NCBI RefSeq assembly: GCF_030056815.1 | Contig: NZ_JASHKR010000011.1 | Span: 61,866 to 125,865, forward strand | Direction: 5' to 3' | DNA: 64,000 bases | From: Rhodococcus sp. IEGM 1379 | Lineage (GTDB): Bacteria > Actinomycetota > Actinomycetes > Mycobacteriales > Mycobacteriaceae | Shown here: positions 25,690 to 34,730 of the stretch, piece after piece | Layout: each line of letters opens with the position of its first letter | How positions within the stretch are numbered: the first letter of the stretch is position 1 | Position numbers and translations under genes: made by a program | The notes under the pieces: generated by a model | Databases searched by the model: none | What the model was told of the DNA's origin: nothing | Seen by the model: the letters and a program-made list of their open reading frames with translations, nothing else

Positions 25690-27597
25690 ATGAGTGCCAG
25701 GCATCTTCTGGACACCCCCACCGAGAAGGTGACACCCCGCCGGTTGGGAATTTCACTCCTGCAGCGCATTCTGCTTCCCCGCGCCGGCGAGCCCCTCGAC
25801 GTGCGGACGTTGTATCTCGAGGAATCGACGTCCAATACTCATCGGGCCCATCCGCTTTCCCGCACCTCACTCGCAATCGGCGCCGAGTCAGAAGTATCGT
25901 TCTGCTCGTACTTCAACGCGTTCCCGGCGAGTTACTGGCGCCGCTACAGCATCCTGACTGCGGTCGTTCTCCGTATTGCCGTCTCGGGTCACTGCCGTAT
26001 CGACATCTACCGCTCCAAAGCCGACGGCTCACGCATCCACATCGAGGGACGCGAGATTCACGCCGCGACGGAGGAGTTCTCGATGGAACTCACCCCGTTC
26101 GAGGACGGCGGGTGGCTCTGGTTCGACGTCACCTCCGACACGGACGTCGTCATCGAGAACGCCGGTTGGTACGCGCCCGTCGAAGCGCCCGGCGAAGCGA
26201 GCGTGGCCGTAGGGATTCCGACGTTCAACCGCCCCACCGACTGCGTGAAAGCCCTTGTCGCGCTGAGCTCGGATCCGCTGGTCATGGATGTCGTCAAGAA
26301 CGTCATCATTCCCGATCAAGGCACCCGCAAGGTCCGCGACGAACCGGGCTTCGATGAGGTGGCCGCGGCCATCGGTGACCGACTCGTCGTGCACGATCAG
26401 GCCAATCTCGGTGGCTCCGGCGGATACAGCCGCATCATGTACGAAGCGCTGACGAACACCGACTGCCAACAGATCCTGTTCATGGACGACGACATCGAGA
26501 TCGAGCCCGACTCAATTCTGCGGGCATTGGCAATGTCCCGATTTGCGCGGGTACCCACGCTCGTCGGCGGTCAAATGCTCAATCTCCAGGAACGCAGCCA
26601 TCTGCACGTGATGGGTGAGCGGGTCAACCGCGATGTCTTCATGTGGACCGCGGCGTCGCCGACCGTCGAGTACGACCACGACTTCTCCGTCAAACCGCTG
26701 CGCACGAGTAAGCACTTGCACCGCCGCGTCGACGTCGACTTCAACGGCTGGTGGATGTGCATGATCCCCCGGCAGGTCGCCGAGGAACTCGGGCAACCAC
26801 TGCCGTTGTTCATCAAGTGGGACGACGTCGAATACGGACTGCGTGCGCGGCGGGCGGGATATCCCACCGTCACACTGCCCGGCGCCGCGATCTGGCACAT
26901 GGCGTGGAGCGGCAAGGACGACGCTATCGACTGGCAGGCGTACTTCCATCTGCGCAACCGGTTGGTGGTCGCTGCGCTGTACATGCCTGGCAACGGCCGC
27001 AGCTTGGTGATCGATTCGATGAAGGCGACGATAAAGCACCTGCTGTGCCTCGAGTACTCGACAGTCGCGATTCAAAATCTGGCCATCCGCGACTTTCTGG
27101 CAGGTCCGGAACATGTCCTCGACATCCTGCCCACGGCGCTGCCGACCGTCAACGCATTGCGCAAGCAGTACCCCGACGCGGTTGTCGTGGGGTCGTCGAC
27201 GGCGCTACCGGCACCTTCGTACGAGGACATTGGTGCCGTGACGATGCCCCTCGGCAAGATTGGCATCGCCACACGATTGGTGCGAGGCCTGGTCCACAAC
27301 ACACGGCCGGCCAATGCACGCCATCACCATCGCCCGCGGCTCAACGTCCCCACCGCCGACGCACGGTGGTTCCTGCTGTCTCAGGTCGACGGGGTCACCG
27401 TCACGACGGCCGATGGGGGTGGGGTGGTCTATCGCAAGCGCGACAACATCCAGGCCCGCGCGTTGCTCAAGGAATCCGTCGCTCTGCGCCGTGAGCTCAC
27501 GGCTCGGTTCTCCGCGCTCAAGGACGAGTATCGCGCTGCGGTACCGCATCTCACCAGCAAGGAAACCTGGGAGCAGGTCTTCAGCTACAAGAGTTGA
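25690..27597 (+). CDS. glfT2: Galactofuranosyltransferase GlfT2
   Basis: 635 residues, the usual length for the family. An N-terminal beta-sandwich (to about 165) precedes a GT-A domain with VAVGIPTFNRP, the metal-binding FMDDDIEIEPD (Asp 266-268), FNGWWMCMIPRQ, the catalytic WDDVEYGLR and IWHMAWSGKDDAIDWQ; a helical C-terminal domain follows. GlfT2 polymerises UDP-galactofuranose into the galactan of arabinogalactan at the inner membrane face. All catalytic residues are present, so the enzyme should be functional. It depends on UDP-galactofuranose from UDP-galactopyranose mutase, whose adjacent gene is only a remnant, while an intact glf lies 19 kb away. Confidence 0.95.
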   Translation: MSARHLLDTPTEKVTPRRLGISLLQRILLPRAGEPLDVRTLYLEESTSNTHRAHPLSRTSLAIGAESEVSFCSYFNAFPASYWRRYSILTAVVLRIAVSGHCRIDIYRSKADGSRIHIEGREIHAATEEFSMELTPFEDGGWLWFDVTSDTDVVIENAGWYAPVEAPGEASVAVGIPTFNRPTDCVKALVALSSDPLVMDVVKNVIIPDQGTRKVRDEPGFDEVAAAIGDRLVVHDQANLGGSGGYSRIMYEALTNTDCQQILFMDDDIEIEPDSILRALAMSRFARVPTLVGGQMLNLQERSHLHVMGERVNRDVFMWTAASPTVEYDHDFSVKPLRTSKHLHRRVDVDFNGWWMCMIPRQVAEELGQPLPLFIKWDDVEYGLRARRAGYPTVTLPGAAIWHMAWSGKDDAIDWQAYFHLRNRLVVAALYMPGNGRSLVIDSMKATIKHLLCLEYSTVAIQNLAIRDFLAGPEHVLDILPTALPTVNALRKQYPDAVVVGSSTALPAPSYEDIGAVTMPLGKIGIATRLVRGLVHNTRPANARHHHRPRLNVPTADARWFLLSQVDGVTVTTADGGGVVYRKRDNIQARALLKESVALRRELTARFSALKDEYRAAVPHLTSKETWEQVFSYKS

Positions 27598-28069
27598 AGT
27601 GAGGTAGCAATTTCGACGGATCTCGGGCGTTGGTGGGGTGCCTTGTCGCCGTCAGCGAACGTCGTCCGGTCCCTGACCGGCGATACAGAAGCTCGGGCGC
27701 GTTCGGATTTGTGCCGAAACTGGTTACGGTAGAACAGGTATCGGACTCTGGCTCTGGGTAACCGCTGATTCAATCTTCGTCGACACTGCCTGATTGAGTT
27801 GTCTGTTTTGACTGTCCGAGAGGCGGATTCCGCGTTCAGCAAGCTGGTGGTCTCTACCGTCGCGCAAACGAGATCCGCTCCCTATCAACGTCAACAGCGA
27901 AATGGAGAAGTATGGGCAGGTAGGTCGCCATCAGCAATCTTTCGTTCCGGATGAGTGGTCAAGCCGCGATTCCTCTGGGAGTTCGCGCCGCAGAAACCAT
28001 CGCACACCGCCTCGACAAAAGAGACCATATGGAACCTTTCTGCAGTCGGTTCGTCTAGCATCGAACGTC
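27598..28069. other. Intergenic region glfT2-emb
   Basis: About 470 bp without a recognisable gene. Near its end TAGCAT at 28056-28061 lies eight bases before the emb GTG and could be a -10 element giving a leaderless transcript. An ATG at 27902 in frame with emb yields an Arg/Ser-rich leader that does not look coding. Confidence 0.5.
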
Positions 28070-31000
28070 GTGACCGACAGCATCGTGGACGACCGAAAAC
28101 AATCCGACCGACCGACCGTGACCCCGGTGTCCCGTCGGGACGTGACCAGAGTCCGGGTTGTTGCCGTCGTCGCATCGGTGCTCGCGATCCTGGCGGCGGT
28201 GTCGATCCCGTTCATGCCTGTGCAGCAGGAGACTGCGAGTTTGTCCTGGCCGCAGGCGGATTCGCTTACCAGTGTCGATGCGCCGCTGGTGTCGTACGCG
28301 CCGCTCGAACTCGACCTGTCGATCCCCGCTTCCGCGGTGCAGCAACTGTCGTCAGTTGGCGGTGTCGTGGTCTCGACCGCCCCGGTCGGTGCGGCGGACG
28401 CGGCACGCTACGGCCTCGTCGCCCGGGTCAACCCCGGCGCCGACGGAGGGCCCGCACAGTTCGAGATCGTTCAACGCGACCAACACCTCCTCTCGATCCC
28501 CGTCGACGACCTCGCCGGCTCGGTCACCGTGACGTCGACCGCAGAAAAAACCACCACGACAGTGGCCGGCAGCGACGGCTCCAATCTCACAGGGGACTTC
28601 CGTCCGCAGATGGTGGGAGTCTTCACCGATCTCCAGGGCACTGTTCCAGCTGGCCTGTCAGTGCACGCCGATCTCGACACCCGGTTCTCCTCGACACCCT
28701 CACTGCTGAAGACCGTCGCAATGATCGTCGCCGTCCTGGCGACCGCGATCGCACTCCTCGCATTGCACCGGATCGACGCGCTCGACGGCCGGCGAGCACG
28801 GCGGTTCCTACCGGCACGCTGGTGGAAGTTCACACCGATCGACACGGTAGTGATCGGGACGCTGGTGTTGTGGCACTTCATCGGCGCCACCACCTCCGAC
28901 GACGGCTACCAATTCACGATGGCACGGTCATCGCTCGAGTCCGGCTACATGTCCAACTACTTCCGCTGGTTCGGCGTCCCGGAAGCGCCGTTCGGTACCC
29001 CGTACTACGACCTACTTGCACTGATGACGAAAATATCGACCGCCAGTCCGTGGATCCGGCTGCCAGCGCTGATCGCGGGCATCGTCTGCTGGCTGGTCAT
29101 CAGCCGCGAGGTGGCCCCGCGCCTCGGCGTCGCGGTCCGCAAGAACCGCATTGCCCTGTGGACCGGCGGGCTGGTGTTCCTCGCTTTCTGGCTCCCGTAC
29201 AACAACGGTCTGCGTCCGGAGCCGATGGTCGCTGCCGGTGTGCTGCTGACGTGGTGCTCGGTGGAACGCGCGATCGCGACTCGGCGCCTTCTTCCTGCTG
29301 CCGTGGCGGTGCTGGTCGCCGCGCTCACGGTGACGGTCGGGCCGTCGGGGATCATCTGCTTCGGTGCGCTCATCGCGGGCGCCCGCCCGGTGCTGCAGAT
29401 TGTTTCGGCGCGCGCCAAGACTGTCGGCTATCTCGCGGTTCTCGGGCCGATCGTCGCCGCGGGTCTGGTTGTCCTGGTTGCGGCGTTCGCAGACCAGACC
29501 CTCACCGGGGTCCTCGAGATGCAACGCGTGCACGTGATCCCGCCGACGAACGCGTGGTTCGAGGAGTACAAGCGCTACGAGTGGCTGTTCGTCATCAACG
29601 CCGACGGATCCCTCGCCCGACGGTTCGGGGTGTTCGTGATGGTGCTCTCGATCGTCGCCAGCTTGCTGGTGATGCTGCGCCGCGGCGGGCGGATCCCCGG
29701 AACGGCGTCGGGTCCGTCCCGCCGGATCGTCGGTATCACCGTCGCCGCGATGGCGCTGATGATGTTCACGCCCACCAAGTGGACGCATCACTTCGGGGTG
29801 TTTGCCGGCCTGGCCGGTTCGCTCGCTGTCCTGACCGCGGTCGCGGTGGGTCCGCTGGTGTTGCGGTCGAGGCGCAATCGGGCATTCTTCGCTGCCGCCG
29901 TGCTTTTCGTCGTCGCTTTGGCGTTCACCAGCAGCAACAACTGGTGGTACGTGTCGAGCTGGGGTATTCCGTGGTGGGACAAGCCGGTGATGATCGCCGG
30001 GCGCGGTGCCGGCACGTTCCTGCTCGGCCTGACTGTGGTGATGCTGCTCGTGGCCGCGTGGTGCTTCTTCCGGGAACCGCACGAAGACAGATCTGCGCCT
30101 GCGGGCCGAGTGTGGTCTATTCCGCCGCTGACGGTCGCTGCCGCGCTCATGGTCCTATTTTTCGTGCTCTCGATGACCAAGGGCGCCATCGCGCAGTACC
30201 CGTCGTTCTCGCTCGCGAAATCCAACGTCGGCGCCCTCGCCGGGCACTCGTGCGGACTGGCTGAGGACGTACTGGTCGAGACCGACCCCAACGCCTCCAT
30301 GCTGCAACCCTTCACCACCGGGCCGGCGGACGCGCTCGGCGCACAGAACGTCGGATTCACCCCGAACGGGGTGGCCGCCGATCTGACGTCCGACGAGGAG
30401 TCCGCGTCCGAGGGCATGGCGAACTCGATCGACAACGCGGACTCCAAGTCCAGCAACGCGGCCGGTACCGCCGGTGGGCAGGGCGCCTCCGGTATCAACG
30501 GCAGCTCCGTCGCCCTGCCTTTCGGGCTCAACCCGGCAACGACGCCGGTCCTCGGCACCTACGGAACGAGCGGGCCGGCGTCGCTGACCTCGGACTGGTA
30601 CGCGCTGCCCACCAGTGGTGACCTTGTCGCGATGTCCGTCGCGGGTCAGGTGTATTCGGTGAATACCGACGGCATCGCTACCCCGGGTGCCCGCATCCAA
30701 CTGGACTACGGTGTCCGTGGCAGTGATGGGACCGTCCACAACCTGGGCAATGCCCTGCCCATCGACATCGGCCCCGCCACCTCCTGGCGAAACCTCCGGG
30801 TGCCGCTCGACCAGCTTCCGGCGGAGGCGAACGCCGTCCGGATCGCGGTCGATGACAGCGACACCCAGGCTGATCAGTGGGTCGCCGTGACACCCCCGCG
30901 TGTTCCGCAGACCCGCACTCTCAACGACCTGCTCGGCTCGAGCACACCCACCATGATCGATTGGGAAGTGGCACTGCAGTTCCCGTGCCAGCAGCCGTTC

Positions 31001-31297
31001 AACCATCGCCTCGGTGTGGCGCAGATTCCGGGGTACCGCATTCTTCCGGACCGTCCCGGCGCGGTGATGACGAGTCTGTGGCAGGACCATTTTGGCGGCG
31101 GCCCTCTCGGGTGGATCGAATTGACGGTCACCGGGCGCACCCTCCCGACCTACCTCGATGGCGACTGGGACCGCGACTGGGGGAGCCTCGAGAAGTACTC
31201 GCGCATTGACCCGAACGCCGAGCCTGCACAGCTGCATACCGCGACGGTGCGGCGTTCGGGCATGTGGACCCCCGGACCGATCAACATCGCGTGGTGA
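28070..31297 (+). CDS. emb: Arabinofuranosyltransferase, Emb family
   Basis: 1075 residues from GTG 28070, the normal Emb length. A first transmembrane helix (VVAVVASVLAILAAVSIPF), a periplasmic beta domain and then many membrane helices follow. The GT-C signature TTSDDGYQF with adjacent Asp residues lies at about 275, and PEAPFGTPYYDLLALM in the next loop. The C-terminal ~350 residues are the periplasmic carbohydrate-binding part (CGLAEDVLVETDPNASMLQP). Emb enzymes build the arabinan of arabinogalactan or lipoarabinomannan from decaprenyl-phospho-arabinose and are the ethambutol target. Which Emb paralogue this is cannot be decided by eye. No second emb or aft gene flanks it, which is unusual. 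Confidence 0.92.
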   Translation: MTDSIVDDRKQSDRPTVTPVSRRDVTRVRVVAVVASVLAILAAVSIPFMPVQQETASLSWPQADSLTSVDAPLVSYAPLELDLSIPASAVQQLSSVGGVVVSTAPVGAADAARYGLVARVNPGADGGPAQFEIVQRDQHLLSIPVDDLAGSVTVTSTAEKTTTTVAGSDGSNLTGDFRPQMVGVFTDLQGTVPAGLSVHADLDTRFSSTPSLLKTVAMIVAVLATAIALLALHRIDALDGRRARRFLPARWWKFTPIDTVVIGTLVLWHFIGATTSDDGYQFTMARSSLESGYMSNYFRWFGVPEAPFGTPYYDLLALMTKISTASPWIRLPALIAGIVCWLVISREVAPRLGVAVRKNRIALWTGGLVFLAFWLPYNNGLRPEPMVAAGVLLTWCSVERAIATRRLLPAAVAVLVAALTVTVGPSGIICFGALIAGARPVLQIVSARAKTVGYLAVLGPIVAAGLVVLVAAFADQTLTGVLEMQRVHVIPPTNAWFEEYKRYEWLFVINADGSLARRFGVFVMVLSIVASLLVMLRRGGRIPGTASGPSRRIVGITVAAMALMMFTPTKWTHHFGVFAGLAGSLAVLTAVAVGPLVLRSRRNRAFFAAAVLFVVALAFTSSNNWWYVSSWGIPWWDKPVMIAGRGAGTFLLGLTVVMLLVAAWCFFREPHEDRSAPAGRVWSIPPLTVAAALMVLFFVLSMTKGAIAQYPSFSLAKSNVGALAGHSCGLAEDVLVETDPNASMLQPFTTGPADALGAQNVGFTPNGVAADLTSDEESASEGMANSIDNADSKSSNAAGTAGGQGASGINGSSVALPFGLNPATTPVLGTYGTSGPASLTSDWYALPTSGDLVAMSVAGQVYSVNTDGIATPGARIQLDYGVRGSDGTVHNLGNALPIDIGPATSWRNLRVPLDQLPAEANAVRIAVDDSDTQADQWVAVTPPRVPQTRTLNDLLGSSTPTMIDWEVALQFPCQQPFNHRLGVAQIPGYRILPDRPGAVMTSLWQDHFGGGPLGWIELTVTGRTLPTYLDGDWDRDWGSLEKYSRIDPNAEPAQLHTATVRRSGMWTPGPINIAW

Positions 31298-31309
31298 TCG
31301 GTCTGGTCG

Positions 31310-31505
31310 GATCACCGAACTCACTGCCGAGAACAGGCTGATAGGCCACGAACTCGCGCTCGCGTCCGCACAACTCGGCAGCGAACACATCAGCCCGTCG
31401 CCGACGCCGTCCACGACGCAAGCACCCAGTTCAGAACGCGAAGACGCGCAGCAATACTTAGCGAACACGCGTCAAACTGCGACGCAGGCATTCGGCATGT
31501 TCTGA
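31310..31505 (+). pseudogene. Possible 3' gene fragment
   Basis: A plus-strand frame just after emb reads RITELTAENRLIGHELALAS, a coiled-coil-like segment similar to C-termini of transposon-encoded TnpC-type proteins, then a Ser/Pro/Thr tail to TGA 31503-31505. No start or upstream portion. Weak evidence. Confidence 0.25.
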
Positions 31506-31531
31506 TATGTCGGCTTACCAGCATTCGGCGA

Positions 31532-33283
31532 TTAGTACTTCCGCTCCATCGGCTCGTAGCGGGTCTGTACCACCGGCTTGTAGTCCAGACGGATGTCGGA
31601 GAGCAGGCCGTCGCCCTCCTTGTATGCCATCGTGTGCTTCATGTACTCGGCATCGTTGCGATCCGGGAAGTCCTCACGAGCGTGTCCGCCGCGTGATTCC
31701 TTACGGTTGAGCGCACCGACGACGGTGACCTCTGCCATTTCGAGCAGGAAGCCCAGTTCGATGGCCTCGAGCAGGTCGCTGTTGTAGCGCTTGCCCTTGT
31801 CCTGAACCGTGATGTGGTTGTAACGCTCCTTGAGAGCACGCACGTCCGCGAGGGCCTGGGTGAGGCGCTCTTCGGTACGGAACACGGATGCGTTGTTGTC
31901 CATCGACTGTTGGAGTTCGGTGCGGATGTCCGCAACGCGCTCGTGGCCGTGATCGGACAGGATGACGCCGACCCAGTCTTCGACCATGGTGGCCGGAGCT
32001 TCGGGCATGTCGACGAACTCGGTGGAGTTCGCGTACTCGGCGGCAGCGATGCCGGCGCGACGGCCGAACACGTTGATGTCGAGGAGCGAGTTGGTGCCGA
32101 GACGGTTTGCACCGTGGACGGAGACGCAGGCGCATTCGCCGGCGGCGTACAGGCCCTTGACGACCTCGGTGTTGTTGCGCAGAACCTCACCGTTGATCTT
32201 GGTGGGGATACCGCCCATGACGTAGTGGCACGTCGGGTAGACGGGCACCGGCTCCTTGACGGGGTCCACGCCGAGGTAGGTGCGCGAGAACTCCATGATG
32301 TCGGGGAGCTTCTCGTCGAGAACTTCCTCGGGGATGTGCGTCACGTCGATGTAGACGTAGTCCTTGTTGGGACCGGCGCCGCGGCCTTCGAGGACTTCGA
32401 GAACCATCGAACGCGCGACGATGTCACGCGGAGCGAGGTCCTTGATGGTGGGGGCGTAGCGCTCCATGAAGCGCTCACCGTCGGCATTACGGAGAATGCC
32501 GCCTTCACCACGAACGGCTTCCGAGATCAGGATGCCCAGACCAGCCAACCCTGTCGGGTGGAACTGGTGGAATTCCATGTCCTCGAGGGGGAGGCCCTTG
32601 CGGAATATGATGCCCATGCCGTCACCGGTGAGGGTGTGCGCGTTGGACGTCGTCTTGTACATGCGTCCCGAGCCGCCGGTTGCGAAGATGATCGACTTGG
32701 CGTGGAAGATGTGCAGCTCGCCGGTCGAGAGCTCGTAGGCGATGACGCCGGTAGCTACCGGGCCGTCCTCGGTCTCGGTGATGGCGATGTCGAGTGCATA
32801 GAACTCGTTGAAGAACTCGACGTCGTGCTTGACGCAGTTCTGGTAGAGAGTCTGCAGAATCATGTGGCCGGTGCGGTCGGCGGCGTAACACGCTCTCTTG
32901 ACCAGCGCCTGGCCGTGATCGCGGGTGTGGCCACCGAATCGACGCTGGTCGATCTTGCCTTCGGGTGTGCGGTTGAACGGCAGACCCATCTTCTCGAGGT
33001 CGAGCACCGCGTCGATGGCTTCCTTGCACATGATCTCGACGGCGTCCTGGTCGGCGAGGTAGTCGCCGCCCTTGACGGTGTCGAAGGTGTGCCACTCCCA
33101 GTTGTCTTCCTCCACGTTCGCCAGTGCGGCGCACATGCCGCCCTGGGCCGCGCCGGTGTGGCTGCGGGTGGGGTAGAGCTTGGTCAGTACGGCCGTGCGG
33201 GCGCGGGGGCCTGCTTCGATGGCCGCACGCATGCCGGCGCCGCCGGCACCGACGATGACCACGTCATAACGATGTTCCTCCAT
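31532..33283 (-). CDS. sdhA: Succinate dehydrogenase flavoprotein subunit
   Basis: 583 residues, full length. The FAD-binding Rossmann motif VIVGAGGAGMRAA sits near the N-terminus. His42 in RSHTGAAQGG is the covalent FAD attachment site. GGHTRDHGQALVKRACYAADRTGH, LEDMEFHQFHPTGL, ISEAVRGEGG, PVYPTCHYVMGGI and HGANRLGTNSLLD are all conserved. SdhA oxidises succinate to fumarate in complex II with SdhB and the membrane subunits. None of sdhB, sdhC or sdhD lies in the window, so the gene is an orphan or second copy. The start ATG has GGGGAGTGGAG upstream. A divergent TetR gene with a palindrome in between suggests local control. Confidence 0.95.
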   Translation of the reverse strand: MEEHRYDVVIVGAGGAGMRAAIEAGPRARTAVLTKLYPTRSHTGAAQGGMCAALANVEEDNWEWHTFDTVKGGDYLADQDAVEIMCKEAIDAVLDLEKMGLPFNRTPEGKIDQRRFGGHTRDHGQALVKRACYAADRTGHMILQTLYQNCVKHDVEFFNEFYALDIAITETEDGPVATGVIAYELSTGELHIFHAKSIIFATGGSGRMYKTTSNAHTLTGDGMGIIFRKGLPLEDMEFHQFHPTGLAGLGILISEAVRGEGGILRNADGERFMERYAPTIKDLAPRDIVARSMVLEVLEGRGAGPNKDYVYIDVTHIPEEVLDEKLPDIMEFSRTYLGVDPVKEPVPVYPTCHYVMGGIPTKINGEVLRNNTEVVKGLYAAGECACVSVHGANRLGTNSLLDINVFGRRAGIAAAEYANSTEFVDMPEAPATMVEDWVGVILSDHGHERVADIRTELQQSMDNNASVFRTEERLTQALADVRALKERYNHITVQDKGKRYNSDLLEAIELGFLLEMAEVTVVGALNRKESRGGHAREDFPDRNDAEYMKHTMAYKEGDGLLSDIRLDYKPVVQTRYEPMERKY

Positions 33284-33329
33284 GAAATCTCCACTCCCCG
33301 TTCGGCGATGTCCAACCCAACCGCAATAA

Positions 33330-33345
33330 CTCTATAAACATAGAG
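33330..33345. promoter_or_regulatory. Palindrome between sdhA and a TetR gene
   Basis: CTCTAT at 33330-33335 and ATAGAG at 33340-33345 form a perfect inverted repeat around AAAC, in the 183-bp divergent region. A likely TetR operator controlling both genes. Confidence 0.5.
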
Positions 33346-33466
33346 GCAAGGATATGGTGGTCGAATACCGGCCTCGCGATTTACGTGCCGCCGCGGAAGG
33401 GGGCCGTCAACGATGAGACCGAGGCCCCAGCCTGGACACACAGAAACACCGCGAGAGGATGCAGGA

Positions 33467-34108
33467 ATGAGTAAGACGACGAGCGACGGCGACAAGACCT
33501 CACGAACACGATCGCGCCCTTCGCGCCGGGGCGCGATCTGTGAGGCCGCACTCGACCTGGCCGCTGCCGGAGGTAACCACGCAGTCACCCATTACGGAAT
33601 CGACGACCACCTGGGCATCGCCCGCGGCTCGACGTCGTACTACTACCGAACCAGGCAGGCGCTTCTCACGGCCGCCATTATCCACCTGACGAGCTTGTCC
33701 AGGCAGGCATTTCACGACGCATTCGACACGGGTGACACGGCGCCCGACATTGATTGGGCTACCGATCTGACCGCCACACAACTCGAATTGCTGCTCGGGC
33801 CACGTCGGCGTGACGCACTGGCCCGCTACGCACTCGCTACGGGCACAATTGATGACGATGAGCTACGCGAGGCGCTCGCGAGTTGCTTGTTCTCGGCACC
33901 CGGTGCGCAAGCGCTCATGACGGCTCTCGGCGCGCCCGACCCATCGTGTGCAGCTGGCAATTTCATCAGCCTGCTCGAAGGGTTGCTGTTCGATCGTCTC
34001 CACGGATCTCGCTCCATGTCGGGAATCGTCGCCGGGTCCGAAGCCAGTATCTCGGACCTCCGGCAGCCGATCCGGCTTTGGTTGACCGCGCTCCAACGGG
34101 GGATTTGA
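33467..34108 (+). CDS. TetR-family regulator
   Basis: 213 residues from ATG 33467 (AGGATGCAGGA upstream); an earlier ATG at 33413 has no such site. The N-terminal helix-turn-helix reads RGAICEAALDLAAAGG, IDDHLGIARGSTSYYYRTRQALLTAA, the canonical TetR layout, although the first part carries an extra basic leader. The C-terminal ligand domain (about 80-213) is not assignable. Divergent from the orphan sdhA. Confidence 0.85.
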   Translation: MSKTTSDGDKTSRTRSRPSRRGAICEAALDLAAAGGNHAVTHYGIDDHLGIARGSTSYYYRTRQALLTAAIIHLTSLSRQAFHDAFDTGDTAPDIDWATDLTATQLELLLGPRRRDALARYALATGTIDDDELREALASCLFSAPGAQALMTALGAPDPSCAAGNFISLLEGLLFDRLHGSRSMSGIVAGSEASISDLRQPIRLWLTALQRGI

Positions 34109-34527
34109 TTGCCCGTCGAATGACTCTCTCACGCAAGGGTAATCGGTGTATCTCTCGACCGAATCGAAACGGGAAAAGGCGCTGCCGGGCAAATGGTGTA
34201 GAGAGGAGTCGAGCATTCAGGCGCCACCCGGATGTGCCATCACTCCAGATTCTGCTCCCCGCAACAGCATTCGACGCAGTCGCCCGTTCCACTCCTAGGT
34301 TATCCACACGTCTACTGACGAACCTCGAACCTCGAAGCATTGCTTGCGCAACAGGCTTGAGAAGGCCCCGCGAGTATTCAGATGCGTGCACACCGTCGAC
34401 TTTCGGCTAAGGCCTTTCCGGGACGGGCACTGATCGCGTCGGCCGCGGGGGCGGCGCCATCGGTCACGATCAGGCTGTCGAGATCCTTTGCGGCACTTGC
34501 GTGATCAAGCGCTCGTGACTTGGAAGC
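34109..34527. other. Gap without a recognised gene
   Basis: About 420 bp between a TetR gene and a small convergent gene. Only Arg/Ser/Pro-rich frames on both strands; nothing recognised. Confidence 0.5.
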
Positions 34528-34635
34528 TTATCGTCGATCCGATTCGTCGGACACCAAGCGATAGACGACGTACCCGCTGAACCAGGTGATCATGGCGATG
34601 CTGAGCGCGAATAGGGCGTCGAAGAAGATGACCAT
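34528..34635 (-). CDS. 35-residue membrane peptide
   Basis: From ATG 34635, with GAGAGAGGAAA upstream, the product is MVIFFDALFALSIAMITWF followed by SGYVVYRLVSDESDRR. One transmembrane helix and a short charged tail make it a typical small membrane protein. It is transcribed divergently from a TetR gene across two strong palindromes. Similar very short proteins often partner with transporters or act as drug-responsive peptides. No partner transporter is seen here. Confidence 0.6.
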   Translation of the reverse strand: MVIFFDALFALSIAMITWFSGYVVYRLVSDESDRR

Positions 34636-34672
34636 TGCTTTCCTCTCTCGGGATCAACGTGAATTGATCTGT

Positions 34673-34705
34673 TTCTCCGAACGGAGAATTTCTCCACTCG
34701 GAGAA
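34673..34705. promoter_or_regulatory. Two adjacent palindromic operators
   Basis: TTCTCCG and CGGAGAA (34673-34688, 2-base spacer), then TTCTCC and GGAGAA (34690-34705, 4-base spacer). The two dyads are 17 bp apart centre to centre and occupy the divergent region between the 35-residue gene and the TetR gene, where the -35/-10 region of the latter would lie. Confidence 0.8.
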
Positions 34706-34730
34706 GAAACTAGCACGGTACCTTCTCTGT

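Noticed and set aside
27902..28069. Longer N-terminus for the Emb protein from ATG 27902
   Set aside because: The added 56 residues are Arg/Ser-rich and unlike any Emb start; GTG 28070 gives the normal length and a -10-like element lies just upstream.
31814..33337. 507-residue frame opposite sdhA
   Set aside because: It is the exact antisense of a highly conserved enzyme and shows no independent motif.
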